64,000 nt of DNA from positions 620,001 through 684,000 of the forward strand of contig JAECYW010000006.1 of NCBI GenBank assembly GCA_023014335.1. Reading direction: 5' to 3'. Shown here one piece after another: positions 12,346-23,203 of the stretch. The notes below the pieces were generated by a model, which had not been told where the DNA came from, searched no databases, and saw only the letters and a program-made list of their open reading frames with translations. The stretch's first letter is position 1. Each line of letters starts with the position of its first letter. Origin of the DNA: Galerina marginata (taxonomy: Eukaryota > Basidiomycota > Agaricomycetes > Agaricales > Galerinaceae). The position numbers were made by a program, and so were the translations under genes.

Positions 12346-12951
12346 ATGCCATTTCCAACCGACACTACATGGCCAGCAGGCCTTCTCACAATCTTCGAAA
12401 TCTGCCGCCTGGAACAGCCGCCACTAGAAAACCGCTATTACGGGCCATACAACAAACTACTCACCTACTGCTTCAACCCCGGCTCTTTCGAATACTTTAT
12501 TACTCAGCAAAGTCTTCCAAACGCTTCTAGCTCCCGCAACATCGACGATTCCATCGTATTTTTAGTCGTCTACGACGCCCGTCGTCGACCTGTTCTCATC
12601 ACGGATATTCAGGACGATAGCTGGGTTAATAAAGCCGACCTTCGTCTCAAAGCAGACGCCCACATGCGTCAGTACTACGACGCCATGCTTGCCGATTGCC
12701 CAATACCTCGTTTGTGGGGATTGAGCTTGCTTGGCACTTCCCTTCGCGTTTACTGTGGCGATGTCCACTCCGGGGAACTTCAACCTGAATTCGAAAACCG
12801 CCCTAGCCGCAGTCATATTCTTCCCCGCGATTTTCTTTCCGGCTTTTGGAGCATGGACATTTTATCTCAAGATGGGTTCGTGAAGATGCAGGAGATTGTT
12901 GCGGATATCCTAGCTAATGTTGCAGCATTGAAGAGAGACGAATTAGGCTGA
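12346..12951 (+). CDS. Conserved basidiomycete protein of unknown function, 201 residues
   Basis: A single uninterrupted frame begins at the ATG at 12346 and ends at TGA 12951; GTG-started extensions upstream are not needed. The sequence contains VVYDARRRPVLITDIQDDSW followed by KADAHMRQYYDAML and then PRLWGLSLLGTSLRVYCG. The family looks familiar to me as a repeated hypothetical in agaric genomes. The pattern of a strand-borne D, then D-x-x-D and a basic helix, faintly recalls the PD-(D/E)XK nuclease fold, but I see no complete catalytic set, so no activity is assigned. It starts about 160 bases after the decayed Lon duplicate and is intact, unlike its neighbours. Confidence 0.65.
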   Translation: MPFPTDTTWPAGLLTIFEICRLEQPPLENRYYGPYNKLLTYCFNPGSFEYFITQQSLPNASSSRNIDDSIVFLVVYDARRRPVLITDIQDDSWVNKADLRLKADAHMRQYYDAMLADCPIPRLWGLSLLGTSLRVYCGDVHSGELQPEFENRPSRSHILPRDFLSGFWSMDILSQDGFVKMQEIVADILANVAALKRDELG

Positions 12952-12959
12952 TTAGGCCT

Positions 12960-13220
12960 TACTCCGAGTTGAGCTAGTCTTCCTCATGATAACCAGAAAT
13001 GTCTGACGCAAGGCGTATCTAGTTTGTTGTCTAGTCAGTATGAGAAGTATTTGGCTATGGCGTGGCTCGTGTCGGAATCGGGAGTTGTGTATAGGAAGAC
13101 GAAATTAATTTTCTCCATTCTTCAAACTGAGCGTTCAACTTCGGAGAAAATTTGTCGTCTACAGACGAGTATATATATTCATTTCTATGAAGTAATGCCG
13201 ACAATGATTCCAAAATACCT
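12960..13220. other. Intergenic, nothing recognised
   Basis: Convergent spacer between the plus-strand gene ending at 12951 and the minus-strand gene ending at 13225. No terminator-like or repeat structure stands out. Confidence 0.4.
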
Positions 13221-13224
13221 CGAT

Positions 13225-14329
13225 TTACGGGGCTTCAGGTAAATCCACTTCATCTCCAAAGCGTAAAACGTGGTCCTTTCGAACATGAACAGCATTATCA
13301 CTTGCCCATGACAAAAGTTTCTTAAAGTTCCGGCATTTGTGCCTCGTATTGAAGTCCGGGTACGGTGAGTTATAACCTCTATACCAAGCATGAGATCGTC
13401 CTCAGTACACGGGTAACAGAAGGAAAAAACTCCTCACTGGACCCACTCAAACGTGATCATGCCAACGTCCGCTGAGCACATCAAATGTTGGCGGAGTATT
13501 TCTATGCAATGATCTCAAAATATGGATCAACGACGGAATTTATACCAAAAGAAAGAAAGGTACCTAGATGCATTCGGAAAAATTCGGATTTGACATGAAA
13601 GCCTGGGTCAGACTTCTCATAGTACTCGCGGTAGGTGTACTTTCGGAGCATATCCTGAGTTACCATGAAGCTAAGTTTGTGTGATGCCAGAACGTTTTTT
13701 TCTTTACCAAACAGTGTAATTGGTGGGGAAATTCCAGAGATGCGAGGTATCCTCCTCCGTCCTCGTCACGAAGCTTGACTTTCGAAGGGGTATCTTCTTT
13801 TCCTAGTTGCAAGACTTGTTTTAACGTCAAGCGGGTGAACTTCACTGCAGGATTCAATTGTTGGAAGTCGGTTGCAGGTGTCAAAATAAATAAATACGAC
13901 ACATGCCGTCTTGAGATATGCTACGCCAAGCAGCGTCAATTTGTGGGGTCGGATATCCCCGGTAGATCGAAGGATAGTTGAGGGTGCCGTTCCATACCGT
14001 TAGTTCTTTATAGTATTCCACAGCTTCGTTGGCAGGGGCTATCACAAGGCAGTTTTGGCGAAATCTCAGAACGCAGAATATGACTGACAATATACCGGGT
14101 TTGATAGTTGAGTTTGAGCGTGTTTCCAAAGAAAGAAGAAAAGTATCGAAAGCGCTAGCAATGCGCAGTGAGTAAAATAAACCCAGTAACGCAGCCAGAA
14201 TTCCTGGTATTGAGAACGTAGGGAATGTTTGTCGTGGTGGAAGGTGGGCCATTTCCCAAGCAGTTGTCCGCTTACGCCGTCTTCGTCTTCCTCGTCCAAT
14301 TTTTCGAGAGGAGAATAGCTTGTGGGCAT
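13225..14329 (-). CDS. UstYa-family (DUF3328) oxidase-like protein
   Basis: UstYa-family proteins are membrane-anchored oxidases that modify fungal peptides, for example in ustiloxin and cyclochlorotine biosynthesis. The start at 14329 gives an acidic N-terminus and one membrane segment (YWVYFTHCALLALSILFFFL, about 14160-14220). It is followed by the family landmark PANEAVEYY, then DGGGYLASLEFPHQLHC and MHLDHCIEILRQHLMC. These carry both signature HxxHC motifs (HQLHC and HLDHC) expected to bind metal. The end reads SPYPDFNTRHKCRNF, also typical. The splices giving DHC and GYNSPYPDF join in phase. One intron appears to use a GC donor (GCATGT, at about 13915). The junction after the membrane segment near 14100 does not join in phase, so a frameshift or a missed splice site remains there. 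Confidence 0.78.
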
Positions 14330-14739
14330 GGTAATAACTGACAAAACGTTGAACTACGGTATAAATCAAGTTTGAATGATGGGATTGTCGATTCTTTGCA
14401 CATTCGCTGCCCATGAAGCACAATCCAATGGCAAATATAGCTGAGTGTGTCCACAACAGATTTTCTTTTTCGAATCCCATTCAACTGGGGACAGAACCCG
14501 CGGGTCGGGGAGAGAGCAGTTCCATTCGGTCCCATTTCGAAGCCCATTGGCATGCTTCAAAGGGACGGATGTTACGACTAAAGAAAGCCGGTGTAATACT
14601 CCTTTATGGACGGCACTTGCCTAAGTGGGATCGCACTCGCATCTGTCAATCCATCCCGTAACCCTCTTCTTATTCCCATTTTTACGATCCTTCGTCATCA
14701 ACCAATTCAACTTGTATCTCCTTAGACTAAAAGACCAAT

Positions 14740-15760
14740 GCTTCTGTTTTCCGTAAATACTTCAATTCGTAGACTGGGGACCTTGGCATCTCGGAAGAAT
14801 TGTGAGCGACACGACACTCAAATCCATTGGCGCCGGCCTATTCACACATGACTTCATGTTTACCCAAACTAGTACTGTAATATTTTTGAACGCTAGGGAA
14901 GTAGGACATCATTATCGCGTCCAAACAGAAAAGCTTGAAATAAAGAATCGACTATTTGGCCATGTGCTGATCTTTCGTAACATACCATATGACGCTGGGA
15001 TGACGGGAGTTGCTTCTGGAAAACTTGTGCCATCAGGAATCAAACGATGAGATTCTTACCTTCGACTTGGATGCTCTACTTCCATTAAGGTACAGCTCCG
15101 TTCTGAGAATGGATCGTTTTATACATTTACAAAGGCATGATAGTTGCCGGTGATACATGAGGATTGGAAAACCAGTCCAGGTAGGCAAGGGAAGGTGGTC
15201 GGGTCATATATCTCCGACCGTCAGAGCAGTACTTGATTACATTCAGAAAGTCATTCAACTCAAATATGACAATGAAACATCGTTTGTCATCTCTCAATCG
15301 CTTCAAGATTTCAACAAGACGGGCCGAGGTCAATACGAGCAATTTTATCCGTTGATATCTCAGGCTAGTCCTCAAGTTGTGTATCGATCCAATTCCATGC
15401 ATTCATTGCTATCGCCACTGGTGTTTGTCCATCTGCATGAACTGTGTATGCCCATGGTGTTCCGTTGATTCTGGATCTAAGTTCGACCCAAAATAGCACG
15501 CCTATTGCGTCTTCTCGCAAATTGCCAACCAGCGCTTATTTCTGGGGCAAATATCCCCACGCTGGGAATTCTATTTTAAGGCTTTACTTCTCCCACCAAA
15601 TTTCATGGACGTTAGGATTGGAACCCTGGTGTCCTTTACGATTGATATTCAGATACTCGGAAACGACTTCCGGAGTCACCCAAGGCCCAACCATTTATCC
15701 GAAAAATAGCCCGCTGGAACGGTCAGTTGTACCCACAGCATGGCGTCACTGATACCGGCT
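14740..15760 (-). pseudogene. Unrecognised degenerate coding remnant
   Basis: On the minus strand, long stretches are protein-like but broken by stops, for example VTPEVVSEYLNINRKG, NLREDAIGVLFWVELRSR and NGTPWAYTVHADGQTPVAIA followed by AWNWIDTQLED (about 15390-15700). The remainder down to 14740 is less clear. I do not recognise the family. Repeated in-frame stops make a functional gene unlikely. Confidence 0.3.
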
Positions 15761-15868
15761 GACAAACGAGAGTGTTAAATGCTTAAATACAGGGACAGAA
15801 TGATCAAACGACTTCAGAAACTTTTCTCCACATCGAGAGCTACACCTCCAGAAGACATAATTCACAAA

Positions 15869-16450
15869 ATGCAACTTCTCCGCGTATTTCTTGCCTTTCT
15901 TCCTTTGTTGACGATCAGTGTCGCGACTCCTCTCAAATTTGCTAGAGCGGGTAGGTTCCGGTATTCTTTTTTTTATTGTTTGTCACTGATGTAATGCCGC
16001 CGATGGATGGAGAGGGAGTAGATGGTAATTCCGTTGCTCCTGGCCAAGATATTTTGCAAGGTTAACGCAGCCAACCACATAGGAGACCTATTTGTGGTCT
16101 ACCATGGCGGTGATAGTACGCATATTTAATCGTTTGTTAAACAATGCTGATTTAATTCTGCCAATCGGAATAGCTGACCGAACGAACTGGATGGTAATTC
16201 TGTTTCTCCTGGTGAAAATAATCTCGAAAATTAACACTGTCGACATCTTGGCAGCCAGACTTGCGAATTACATTCGTGGAGGTATGGAGTTTTTATCCGT
16301 TTGCCCAATAAATGTTGACTCGACGCCGTAGAGAACCCAGAAATAGGCGGTAATGCTTTGCTCCTGGTGGAAATATTCTTAGATAAAACTAACACCGACA
16401 ATATTCTAGGAGCTGCATTTGCGGACTATATTCGTGAGGATATAAACTAG
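15869..16450 (+). CDS. Small secreted protein with tandemly repeated exons (probably decaying)
   Basis: The first exon starts at ATG 15869 and encodes a clear signal peptide (MQLLRVFLAFLPLLTISVAT, likely cleaved just after), ending in phase 1 at a GTAGGT donor near 15950. Downstream lie repeat units at about 16020-16110, 16174-16281 and 16332-16439; the last two are both 108 bases and bounded by phase-1 splice signals. They encode related peptides, VDILAARLANYIRGG and DNILGAAFADYIRED, and the frame ends at TAG 16450. Unit 1 carries frame problems, and a fourth partial unit sits at about 16525. The repeats indicate exon duplication followed by decay. No KR-type processing sites are visible between repeats. 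Function unknown. It lies about 1.5 kb from the UstYa gene. Confidence 0.45.
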
Positions 16451-16559
16451 TTACGGTATGCAATTTGCGTTATTCGAACAAAAAAGTTGTCTGAATGTTT
16501 TCAACAGGGACTGACCGATTAACGGTGGATGGTAGTTCTTGAGCTCTCGTCGAATTACA

Positions 16560-17600
16560 ATTATCGTAGTATTTTAGTAGAAGATTCCGCCCACATCGTC
16601 TCTGACGGCAGTAACACCAAGTGATTTCTTTATTTCGAAAACTGGGAATACGATACTGGATTTTGAATGTGATGAATTAATAACTTTACTGTTGACCTTG
16701 TTACGGTATGGGAAGACAAAGAAGGGGAAACCTGCAACGTAGCTGCGCCAATACCGTTCCAAATACCCCCTACACTGCTGCACTTTCATTGTCTACCTTT
16801 TCCCGTGTGTTGTGACTCTTATTAGTTGCACTCAAATTCCCAACTCTTCACAGGCTCGTCGGGGTGCAGGCTTTTGAGAGCGCGGACAGTTCAGATTTCA
16901 ATAGTCGATGGATGGAGAAGTCTGAGGTTCAGACAAATGGTAAAGAATGAGACGAGGGAATATAATTAGAGCGTTGTCAATGAACCTGCCAAATGTATTT
17001 TTCAGGATTCCCTGAAAGTGCTTCGCTTCTCAGAAAAAGGCGTCATCTAGCTTAGTGCCGTCCACTCCTTCGTATCCAATCGATTTTAGCATAGTAATGC
17101 AGTAACCTATGAGCGCAGTGCTGTTAACCAGGACACATCACTAAACAGAGCTTCATTAATCCATTGGTTACGTGGCCAGGCAGAAGTGGTCTGCATGCGA
17201 GAGGGCAGAGCTTTGGCAGAGCTCCGTGACCTCTGGCCCGAGTTGCCCGAGGCTTCGATGAGATTAGATTGAGGCATGAGCAAAACTCTTCGACAGGCAC
17301 CGTTCTCCTCGGCTGGAGAAAGTTGACCATTTTCTTCTAACGGACACAGGCTCTTGAGATTCGAGGAAGGCGGCGAATACTCAGGTGTACTTTCTGAATC
17401 TGAAGTAACCTGATCTCGCTTCGCGATGCACGACGGAAAGCAGACCAGAACACGATAGCTTTTGTATGCGCTGTTTAACTGTTTTCTAGATAGCATAAAA
17501 ATTAACTTTGTATGTACAGTAAATATGGCAAATAAAACGAAGGTAAATGGGTAGTACAACACAATATTACAACAGGACCCCGAAAACAAAAAAACTACTC
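16560..17600. other. Stretch without a recognisable gene
   Basis: Only short frames on both strands. The longest (minus strand, about 17107-17613) is a low-complexity-looking frame with no recognised motif, lying directly downstream of the DUF6534 gene, and is probably 3' flanking sequence. Confidence 0.35.
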
Positions 17601-17606
17601 GACCAA

Positions 17607-19654
17607 CTAGCAAACCTCCTCGCTCGTTTTCACGGTATATCCAGAATTAGCATCGCTCGTAGATATCTTTGTTTCATCCACCTTGATTTTGAGCTGGAAA
17701 TGTGAAGAAAGAAAGGTCAGCCTTCGTCGAGGGTAAGTAGTAAGGTATCTGGAATGACGATGGACCAACAAACTTACCGGAGGTGTGTTTCTCGAAAGCC
17801 CAAAGCTGTCTGGGAACATGATGGCGTGGTTTCGGTCGCTAGAGCCGGAGTGCTGGGATCGATGGTGTGTTTGATGAAGGTTCTTTCGCGCGTTAAGGCT
17901 GAAGGCATATCAGCGTCAGTCATGCGTATGTAGAAAAGACGAGTGGGCGGCTTACGTTGCGAGAAGGGAATTGGCGTAAACTATTCCACGCAGGAGTTAA
18001 GGAATGCTATAGAGATTGAAATAGGAAAACATACGTTTACTAATAATAAAATGTATACCCATGAAGATGAGGTTCGTATGCATGGTCAACCACTAAGCAG
18101 TATAACATGAGAAATGGATCATAAATAAATCAGAAAAGAAACGAACGCAGATGAGCGACGTGACGGTTGCAGCACTGACCGATTGAGAGTTACCCTCAGC
18201 ATAAATTCAAAGAATGGAAAATGCGACAACTTACCAAGTTAATGAGCCGTTCTCGAACGCATATAACATCAGAGCATCTAGAATGCCGTTCATACTGCAG
18301 GTTAACGGGTCAGTAAATAAAACAGACTCTAAGACTTCAGACGCACCTCGAGTTTTTCTTATGGTTCTGCAGGAGGAGATAGCACAACAAGGTCGTGATG
18401 AGGATGTCGAGAAGAGAAGAGAGCGAAAGACCGCATGAGAACGACCACTTTGGGAAAGGATTAACAAGTATTCGGCAGATCGAAGGGCGGATAACTACGG
18501 TGTAAAGAGCTACGAAGCTCTTGAGGCTCTTAAGTTTGATCCTAAAAGACAGATGTCGTCAGAAAAAGTTCCTTTCAACGCGAATTTTTACGCACATTTT
18601 CGCGGTGGTAACTGAAGGAGTGAGCTGTTAGTATTGTTCGTTATAGAAGGCAAAGCATAGAACATACGACATGCGAAGCCTGGATATGAAGCCCTGTTAG
18701 TGTTCAAAGACAAGTCGTGATACAGAAAGAAAACCAACAAAGACGAGCGCAAGCAAGGAGGCCAAGAGGAATGGCGATTACGAAGTTGTTCATGCTGACT
18801 GAGTTAGATGAAATTTGAGGATCAGATAGCTACTGCAAGTACGGCCATCGAAAGCTTACGTTTGAAGATCCGAAAGATGAAAAATCTGAATATACAGGCG
18901 TCCATGTTCAGAGTGAGTTTTGACGTTGGAGAAGGCGGTACTCACAAATGAACCAGGAAAGTTAGAACAGCCTAGTTTCGCAGTTAACGTCTATGAATGA
19001 CGCGCGTTAATGGGGATGAGCGAAACATACCGTGAACGCTATTGTTATCTGCGCAGAGCCGAGAGGAATCAACGTGAGTTTCGTTCATCATTTGCCAGCA
19101 AGGAGCTTACCGCCAGGGACCTAGATGCAAATTAACAGCAAGTCGATTCAGAATGTGCGGCGGAACGAAGGCGTCGATGGAGAAAACAGGCGTACCATGG
19201 AATATAATCTATCCGGGCTGCATCACCGAAGTGGGCGATGAGGTGGTCCCATAGAGCGACGGAGACGAAGATGGTGTGGCAGAAGTCGAGGAACCTTGTG
19301 TGGGTAAGCAAAGGAAATTTGGACGAAAGACGGTGAGAGTGATTTACCAGACGACTCCGACCTAAGAAATATAGACAACATCAGCTCGTTCATCTTATAG
19401 GTGAATCGAAACGGATAAATATGATGACTAGTGGATACTTACCAGTGCTTTGATCCCACGTGGGTCATTAACATAGTATTTAAAGTACGAGAACGCCTGT
19501 GCCGTGACCATGCCCGAGAAGCTAGATTGCATGGGCGCCAATCGCATATGATCATCAGTATCATGACATGAGAGGAGGAGAAGGCTTGGACATACATCGC
19601 GGCTATGATCCCTCCCACCATCAGCGCACCAAACGTCTTGGGAATATCGACCAT
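17607..19654 (-). CDS. DUF6534-family multi-pass membrane protein
   Basis: Start ATG at 19654 gives MVDIPKTFGALMVGGIIAAM. Reading right to left, a dozen or so very short exons follow, most with GT-AG borders. They include SGMVTAQAFSYFKYYVNDP, FLDFCHTIFVSVALWDHLIA with a following RIDYIPW, ITIAFT, SMNNFVIAIPLGLLACARL, LSSLLDILITTLLCYLLLQN, NGILDALMLYAFENGSLT, WLTMHTNLIFMGIHFIISK and MFPDSFGLSRNTPP. The stop is at 17607. These match, in order, the seven-helix fungal DUF6534 proteins, whose function is unknown; they resemble receptors or transporters only in topology. The exons joining about 18540-18740 are the least certain. No disabling change was seen in the clear exons. Confidence 0.78.
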
Positions 19655-19659
19655 GGCTT

Positions 19660-20690
19660 AATTACGAGTCGGACGGAATAAAAGGTAGATAAGTCGTCGT
19701 AAACCAAGCGTGAAAGATCGTGAAAGCAGAGGCGAAGGAGAAAGAGAGGGAGGGGTACACGGACAAGTACGATAAGCTTAAAGCACGGGATGTGGGTTAG
19801 CACAAGCGTACTTACTTTATCGCCATCCGAAGGGTGGAGCATTTATACGGAGATGCGGCGATTGGGGTTTGAGGAGAGGCTGTCAGTGTCATTAGTTCAT
19901 CTTAGTGCGATAGGAAGGAGGTGTGTTGTGTGCAGGGTAAAAACCAATGAGAAAAGGTGCCAGCTAAAACGAAGAGAGAAGAGATACAGCTGCCGTAAAT
20001 GACCCTGACCGCGCCCGGCCAGGTCACTCGGATCATTGAATCCGGAATGATTTCCTGGAATGAACAATTTCCAGTGTACGAATTCTGTGGGTTGGAAGAA
20101 TTTGTATGTGCTATTTCAGTGTTGAAGAATCCGTAGAAGAAGGCCAGTGATTCACTAGGAAGCATAGAATCCCCATTACAGCGCCTATCACCCGACCTCG
20201 CCTCTGGTCCATGATTGTCACCGATCGTTATCATCTGGATTTGGAGCTGCACTGCCTACACTGCACGTTTTGGTTTCGGCGTGAACAGCTGATCAAACGG
20301 CTGACGATGGAGTGGGTCGCGTTTTAGACTCGAGCCAGGAACGAGAAGAGCCCTTAGCCAATCACATATTTTGTTTAGACTCAGAGTTGGCAGACGGGGT
20401 TCGACGGCTAGGGACGACCGATGTCGAATGTGAAGTTTAGACAATAAGACTCGACGAATGAAAGACGGTCAGAATAACTTTGTGGGCGAGGTGGGAGATA
20501 AGATAGCTGCCAAACATTCGGGCTCGAACGAAAGGACAGGAACTTGCGTCCGAATGACGCCTGAAATGTGACGACATGTCCTCTAGGACAGGACTTGAGT
20601 CGTTCCGCCGGCGAGCGAGGAAGTTCGAGGTTATGCAAAGTTGACGATAATGGCCCCGGACGGCGGAACGATGAACAGAATTTAGCTATA
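19660..20690. other. Intergenic, nothing recognised
   Basis: This lies upstream of the DUF6534 start. Short frames on both strands show no family signature and no paired splice sites. The first few hundred bases presumably hold that gene's promoter, but no clear TATA or CCAAT arrangement could be picked out. Confidence 0.35.
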
Positions 20691-20699
20691 GATGCGGCC

Positions 20700-21270
20700 G
20701 AAGTGAAGTGCTATATCCTCGACGGATCAGTAAAAGGTCTGTCGTTGTCCGTGTTCCATTACTGTGCAGGATTGTATGACATTAATTTCGTAACGAAAAC
20801 GTAGTCATTTCACATTGACAGTCAGGCTCCTGAAAGCGCGTTAGGGCTGAGACGGTACCACATCTTCGCCATCCACAACTGAGGTTCCGAAAACTGGGGA
20901 GCAAAAGAGATGCAGAGGAACAGACTAAGGCACCCATTGTTTCGTGGCATCTGAGACTGAGACTGAGACTGAGATTGAGATTGACGCAGGCCAAACCGCA
21001 GTTTAGATCGAAAAGCAGAGATAATCTGAGTATTCTGAGGAAAGACAATTAAGACAAAGGACAACTGAGGTTGAGAGTCAACACGGGTAGTTAAAGGGAG
21101 AATGGCGTCAGTAATTGACGGAAGAGGAAGAGAAACCATCAATAGACCATAGAACCAACTCGACTCACAAGGACAATGACCAGCCTGGGAGGGTGTCTTT
21201 CCGTATAACAGGCGAACTGTCAAAGTCGAAAGTGATACGTATGTGTGAGGTGATATCGCGAGACCATCAG
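20700..21270. repeat. Degenerate tandem duplication, unit 1 (with a hexamer tract)
   Basis: The sequence aligns to 21280-21900 in direct orientation. Anchors are GCCATCCACAACTGAGG (20870 and 21437), TTGACGCAGGC (20982 and 21538) and ACAAGGACAATGACCA (about 21168 and 21788). Unit 1 contains a short TGAGAC hexamer tract at about 20950-20980. On the minus strand both units keep a related frame, SEPQLWMA to RLSP and LSGA then stop, so the unit may derive from the 3' end of a gene. Confidence 0.6.
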
Positions 21271-21279
21271 TAAAGATCA

Positions 21280-21900
21280 TAGAAAAGCCAAAAATATCTT
21301 TGACGGACAAGTAATGGGCCAGTCGTTGTCGTGTTCCGTTATTGTCCAAGATTGTATGGCATTATTTTCGGAGTGTCTAAATCATAGTCACTAGGCTCCT
21401 GAAAGCACAGAAGGGCTGAGACGGTGTCAGATTGTCGCCATCCACAACTGAGGCTCCGAAATTTGGGGAACAAAAGAAATACGGAGGGGGTGACTAAGGC
21501 ACTTTTTGACGCATGGTGTCTGAAACTGAGACTGAGATTGACGCAGGCTAGATCGCAGCTTTAAGTGACAGCAGAGATAGCGTGAGTGTCGACAATAAAT
21601 ACCCTGGCGAAGGACAATTAATTCGAAGGTCCACCGAAGTTGGCAGTTTACACAGGTAGCTATAGAGAGAATAGCGTGGGTCATTGACGGAAGAGGGAGA
21701 GGAAGTGGAAAAGCACCATATTCACGTTCACAGAATTTCGAAAGCAATAACTTGAGGAATTCTTCTAAGCATAAATTGACTCAGTTCACAAGGACAATGA
21801 CCAACCTGGATTGAAGGAGAGTGCGGTTTTTATCAGACAAAGCCGGAGTCGAAAGTGATATGAAGATAATTGACCTGGGTTAAGTACAGAGAACATCAGA
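21280..21900. repeat. Degenerate tandem duplication, unit 2
   Basis: Second unit of the duplication described at 20700-21270. The hexamer tract is shorter here, and the conserved minus-strand frame is interrupted by a stop after LWMATI. Confidence 0.58.
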
Positions 21901-22093
21901 ATCTCGGTTAAAAAAACAGGAAAAGGAGAACCGACAGCGTTGGTTAGGTTTACTTGGAACAGATCAAGGGTAGGAAAGTTTGGCCGTCCACTCGTCCATC
22001 GTGTCTCCGATTAGCCGCTCAGACAGACGCAGGCTCCGTAGGTACTATGTTGGGAGTTGACGGATGCGAAAAGCATACCGATAAGCCATGGGA

Positions 22094-22935
22094 TCAACAC
22101 GCCAGCTTCAATTCAGTGTAATGAAACCCAAGGTGGCAGTCTGTCAACCCGGTGATGTTTCTGAAGTCATCGAGCACTTCCGAGGCGTGTAAAAACAGCG
22201 CGAAGGCCACTGCGACCCAAGATTTTATCAGTTGCAACCAAGGAGCGAAGGTCTTGTGTGCCTCGAAGTACATGTAGTATCCAATCCAGATCAAACTAGA
22301 AGATGGTGTCGATGACTAGAAAAACCAGCCCTGACTGTAGTCGTCATAAAAACACAAAGGCGCGAAGGTTGTACGTGCCTCTGAGTAGTACCCAAGCCAC
22401 TTCACACTAGAAGATGGTATCAATATTTAGGAACATCAGCCCTCAAGCGGTAAGGAATTTGGTGGTACGCACATTACACCAACCATGAAGGGGGTGACGA
22501 AGTTCAATGCGTTCGAAGAAGCCGGTGGGTGATAGCACGCATTTCGCTATTGCCAGGCCTAAGGGTAGCAGTGTACAGAGGAGTTGGTAGGTAGCTGGTG
22601 ACTTTCAAGATCTGAGAGTTACTGGAGATGAGGTAGAGAACGTCGACCTCGAAGCTGTTCATGCGCTCCTTGGCACAGAATCACATCATAAACAGAACCG
22701 GTAATAAGTAGGCAAGATCGCAAAAGAGCAAAAACTTTCATACAACTGAATCCCGGGGAAGGGGAAGAAATAGCCTCTTAAGCTTCGTTGGAACGTATTG
22801 CGCACAGTTGAGAATTGCAGATATATAGCCCGACGATGAACAGGAGCTGAATTATGGTGGCTTCGCCGATGGCCAAAATGCTCTCTGCGACAGAGAAGAC
22901 AGAGATACAGGTGCCAAGTCCAACAGCGAATGAAA
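22094..22935 (-). pseudogene. Remnant of a multi-pass membrane protein gene
   Basis: On the minus strand hydrophobic exon-like pieces occur in order. A piece with TIIQLLFIVGLYICNSQLCA lies at about 22800-22930, then FLLFCDLAYLLPVLFMM at about 22690-22740. A later piece, WLQLIKSWVAVAFALFLHAS, lies at about 22190-22260. They suggest transmembrane helices, but joins between them meet stops and I could not identify the family. A short internal duplication (about 22280 and 22405, sharing ACTAGAAGATGGT) adds to the impression of decay. Confidence 0.35.
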
Positions 22936-23203
22936 CACAACTAGGCCGTTCGTTCTATTAGGTGGATTCTGAGCCTGTGTGTAGTGAGCAGACGGTATGG
23001 GCGGGTGGGACTCATCATCGTGGTCGACATTTGGGTGCCATTCTTGCCGTGCCTTGCCGAGGTTCGATCACGCTTTCTGTGATTGTGACGTGACGCAGCG
23101 TGGAGTTCCCAGGGATTTTTGAGCGGACGACGCGTCTTTCTTTCTTCCCTCCTCCCATCACACCCACCCATCCACTCCGCCCCTCAAGCTCACCACCCCC
23201 AAA

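Noticed and set aside
12346..12951. Calling this protein a PD-(D/E)XK nuclease
   Set aside because: Only a loose D-x-x-D pattern is visible and no full catalytic motif. Left as unknown function.
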